This document shows positions 62,430 to 64,000 of a stretch of 64,000 bases of DNA, one piece after another (positions within the stretch are counted from its first letter, which is position 1; the number at the start of each line of letters is the position of its first letter). The stretch spans positions 124,001 to 188,000 of the forward strand of contig CANLRB010000003.1 of the NCBI GenBank assembly GCA_947493455.1, read 5' to 3'. The stretch is from an uncultured Pseudoalteromonas sp. (GTDB lineage: Bacteria > Pseudomonadota > Gammaproteobacteria > Enterobacterales > Alteromonadaceae). The notes beneath the pieces were generated by a model. It ran no database searches, was not told the DNA's origin, and saw nothing but the letters and a program-made list of their open reading frames with translations. A program made the translations under genes and the position numbers.

Positions 62430-62442
62430 CTCTCTTTTTTTT
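62414..62442. terminator. Bidirectional terminator between yfbV and rlmA
   Basis: AAGAGAGCTA pairs with TAGCTCTCTT around a TTT loop and is followed by a run of Ts; it overlaps the ends of both convergent genes, whose frames overlap by four bases. Confidence 0.85.
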
Positions 62443-63232
62443 GAAAAATATTAATGTAAAATTCAAAGTCGATATCTAAGTTATTCAACTTCTCTATTTG
62501 TTGCCAGTGCTCCGGTCGGAACTTCCAAGCAAACGGTGTCATCATAATTAATGATTTTAAATCTAAATGTGATAATGATACCGTCTTCGTTAGCATTTTT
62601 CGCTCTAATAAGTCGAATCCAGCAGGTGTTTCGATTGCATCGTGAGGGCGAACATCGCGATATATAAACTGTTTAAGTTGCTGTAGATGATTACGCGCAG
62701 GCGTGACCGCAACTAAATATCCGCCGGGTTTTGCAAGTCGCAGTAGCTCGTAATTAAATAGGGGCGCAAACACACTCACTAATATATCTGCTGAACCCAT
62801 ACCAAAAGGCGCATTTGATATCGATGCAACACTAAACTGACATGTTTTATAGCGTTTTGCGGCATACTTGACTGCCGATTTTGAAATGTCGATACCAAAC
62901 ACGTTTAAGGACGCGTGCTCTTCAGCAATCTTATGTGTATAAAACCCTTCTCCACACCCTAAATCAATCAGTGTACCCTGCGTTTGGTACGTGTTAATCA
63001 CATCGACGATTGCTTGTTGCAAAAATGCATAGTGGCCTTTTTCTAAAAACGCACGCCGTGCAACTACCATTTCTTTATTGTCGCCGGGGTCTTTCGATTT
63101 TTTAAACTGAACAGGGAGTAAGTTCACATAACCTTCTTTTGCAAAATCAAAGCTATGATTGTCTCGGCATTTATATTGATTATTAACCTGTTGTAATGGT
63201 TGCTGGCAAAGAGGGCAAAGATAAGCCGACAT
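62426..63232 (-). CDS. rlmA: 23S rRNA (guanine(745)-N1)-methyltransferase RlmA
   Basis: A 268-residue SAM-dependent enzyme for G745 of 23S rRNA. N-terminal zinc site CPLCQQPLQQVNNQYKCRDNHSFDFAKEGYVNLLP (three Cys and one His), SAM loop LIDLGCGEGFYT (about 98-109), then SVFAPLF and VTPARNHLQQLK, typical of RlmA(I). Length matches E. coli RlmA (269). Confidence 0.92.
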   Translation of the reverse strand: MSAYLCPLCQQPLQQVNNQYKCRDNHSFDFAKEGYVNLLPVQFKKSKDPGDNKEMVVARRAFLEKGHYAFLQQAIVDVINTYQTQGTLIDLGCGEGFYTHKIAEEHASLNVFGIDISKSAVKYAAKRYKTCQFSVASISNAPFGMGSADILVSVFAPLFNYELLRLAKPGGYLVAVTPARNHLQQLKQFIYRDVRPHDAIETPAGFDLLERKMLTKTVSLSHLDLKSLIMMTPFAWKFRPEHWQQIEKLNNLDIDFEFYINIFQKKES

Positions 63233-63304
63233 TTAAAAATTCCAAATAAAGCGTGAAAAAAGTGATTTAAGTTTTGTTTCGTATTTTAGCATGTCATCGG
63301 GGGT

Positions 63305-63946
63305 TTAATCATTTAAATACTGATTGTCGTAAAATGTTCTGACCCAATGCGGTCGATAAATGATAAGTACCGTCATCGCCATGCCCGTTAACATGGATTC
63401 CGGAAACCAAATCAAGGCGGCATAGAATGTATAGTTTTCAATTAATTGATACCAAGTGTAATGACCTATTAATAGATGATACGCGGTCATTAAAACCATG
63501 TGTACAACCGCACTAAACCCTGCCGTAAGAAAACCACAGACAAAAATGTAAACAAACAGATGCCGTGCAAGATAATGATAACTTAGGTAAAACACAAAGT
63601 AGCTAAATAGAGCCGGGATTACGATGGTAAAGAGCGAAAAACTTGCAATAAAATCATACGATTTAGTGAGCGCAAGGTAGGGAACTAGCGCCACTAAGCC
63701 ACAAAATAGAGCAAGCCTTAACCCAACAATTAATGTAACTGCTGTCATGCCGAGTATATGAATGTTTAGTCCGTTTAAAAGACCGGCATGAATCGACCAA
63801 AGCAAAAATAAAACAAGGCTGAGTGCAAGTGTAGCGCGCTGCACCTGTTTGTTTTTGAGCAGGGTGCGCGTATTTTTATCAAGCGTTAAGATTGCGCTAA
63901 TCAAAACAAGCAATGCGCAAACTATTTCAGTTATCTCATGGAACAT
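63305..63946 (-). CDS. CbiM/ECF-type membrane permease-like protein
   Basis: A 213-residue integral membrane protein with six or seven hydrophobic segments. The segment HAGLLNGLNIHILGMTAVTLIVGLRLALFCGLVALV resembles the gammaproteobacterial 'energy-coupling factor transporter permease' family related to CbiM, the cobalt/nickel uptake component. The family's N-terminal MHIP metal motif is not present. No ATPase subunit is seen in the window. Function is uncertain. Confidence 0.6.
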   Translation of the reverse strand: MFHEITEIVCALLVLISAILTLDKNTRTLLKNKQVQRATLALSLVLFLLWSIHAGLLNGLNIHILGMTAVTLIVGLRLALFCGLVALVPYLALTKSYDFIASFSLFTIVIPALFSYFVFYLSYHYLARHLFVYIFVCGFLTAGFSAVVHMVLMTAYHLLIGHYTWYQLIENYTFYAALIWFPESMLTGMAMTVLIIYRPHWVRTFYDNQYLND

Positions 63947-63974
63947 TTTATCGGCAATTTGACTCTTGGCAAAG

Positions 63975-63997
63975 TGTGATGCCGTAATGGCATCACA
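63975..63997. terminator. Hairpin at the window edge
   Basis: Perfect 9-bp inverted repeat TGTGATGCC with GGCATCACA and a GTAAT loop. It may terminate a minus-strand gene lying beyond the window; no clear T-run follows. Confidence 0.4.
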
Positions 63998-64000
63998 TTC

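Overview
The window reads as a chromosomal segment of a marine gammaproteobacterium of the order Alteromonadales, most like Pseudoalteromonas. This is inferred from gene content and order: a TonB receptor, SapC and tryptophan-halogenase-like cluster, zwf-pgl, pgi under a LacI regulator, yqcC-truC-yqcA, bepA-arsC, gcvR-bcp and ackA-pta-yfbV. The base composition is moderately AT-rich. I saw no rRNA, tRNA, prophage, insertion sequence or CRISPR array. Most of the window is ordinary core genome; the unusual content lies at 0.5-1.1 kb and 16.9-37.2 kb.

Region 1 (1-16.9 kb): the 3' part of a GNAT acetyltransferase gene. Next comes an unannotated CsrB-type sRNA (about 704-1099) with 26 GGA motifs, a sigma70-like promoter, a terminator and an upstream 18-bp palindrome resembling a UvrY/GacA box. 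Housekeeping genes follow: DUF3301/DUF3549, yqcC-truC-yqcA, wrbA-arsC, bepA, perM, bcp-gcvR, bamC, a YjiH-type membrane protein, an ankyrin protein, and a three-part cysteine desulfurase/degenerate metallo-beta-lactamase-like/rhodanese protein.

Region 2 (16.9-37.2 kb): a sugar-linked accessory block. A LacI-family regulator is divergent from pgi. After pgi comes a 0.5-kb array of four long structured repeats plus one degenerate copy, whose hairpins show compensatory base changes, then zwf-pgl. A 0.9-kb regulatory gap holds a perfect 32-bp palindrome and leads to a TonB-dependent receptor, SapC, a flavin halogenase-like protein and a TPR-sulfotransferase. An RND efflux pair, a decayed two-component system and a second halogenase-like gene follow. 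One 14-bp operator (TGACAGCGNTGTCA) occurs upstream of pgi, twice upstream of the receptor, and once (one mismatch) upstream of the second halogenase. I infer one LacI regulon linking outer-membrane uptake to the glucose-6-phosphate pathway.

Region 3 (37.2-64 kb): ydcH-like and DksA/TraR-like genes, a secreted isoaspartyl peptidase/asparaginase, hrpA, a receiver-only regulator with a PilZ protein, rlmI, acyP, an orphan OmpR-type regulator, a DEAD-box helicase, metG, apbC-dcd, tapT, a GGDEF-EAL protein, and an Hpt protein. A tightly overlapped five-gene operon follows (ACT protein, EIIA-Glc-like protein without its histidines, yffB-type ArsC, dapE, M15 peptidase). The window ends with ackA-pta, yfbV, rlmA and a CbiM-like membrane protein.
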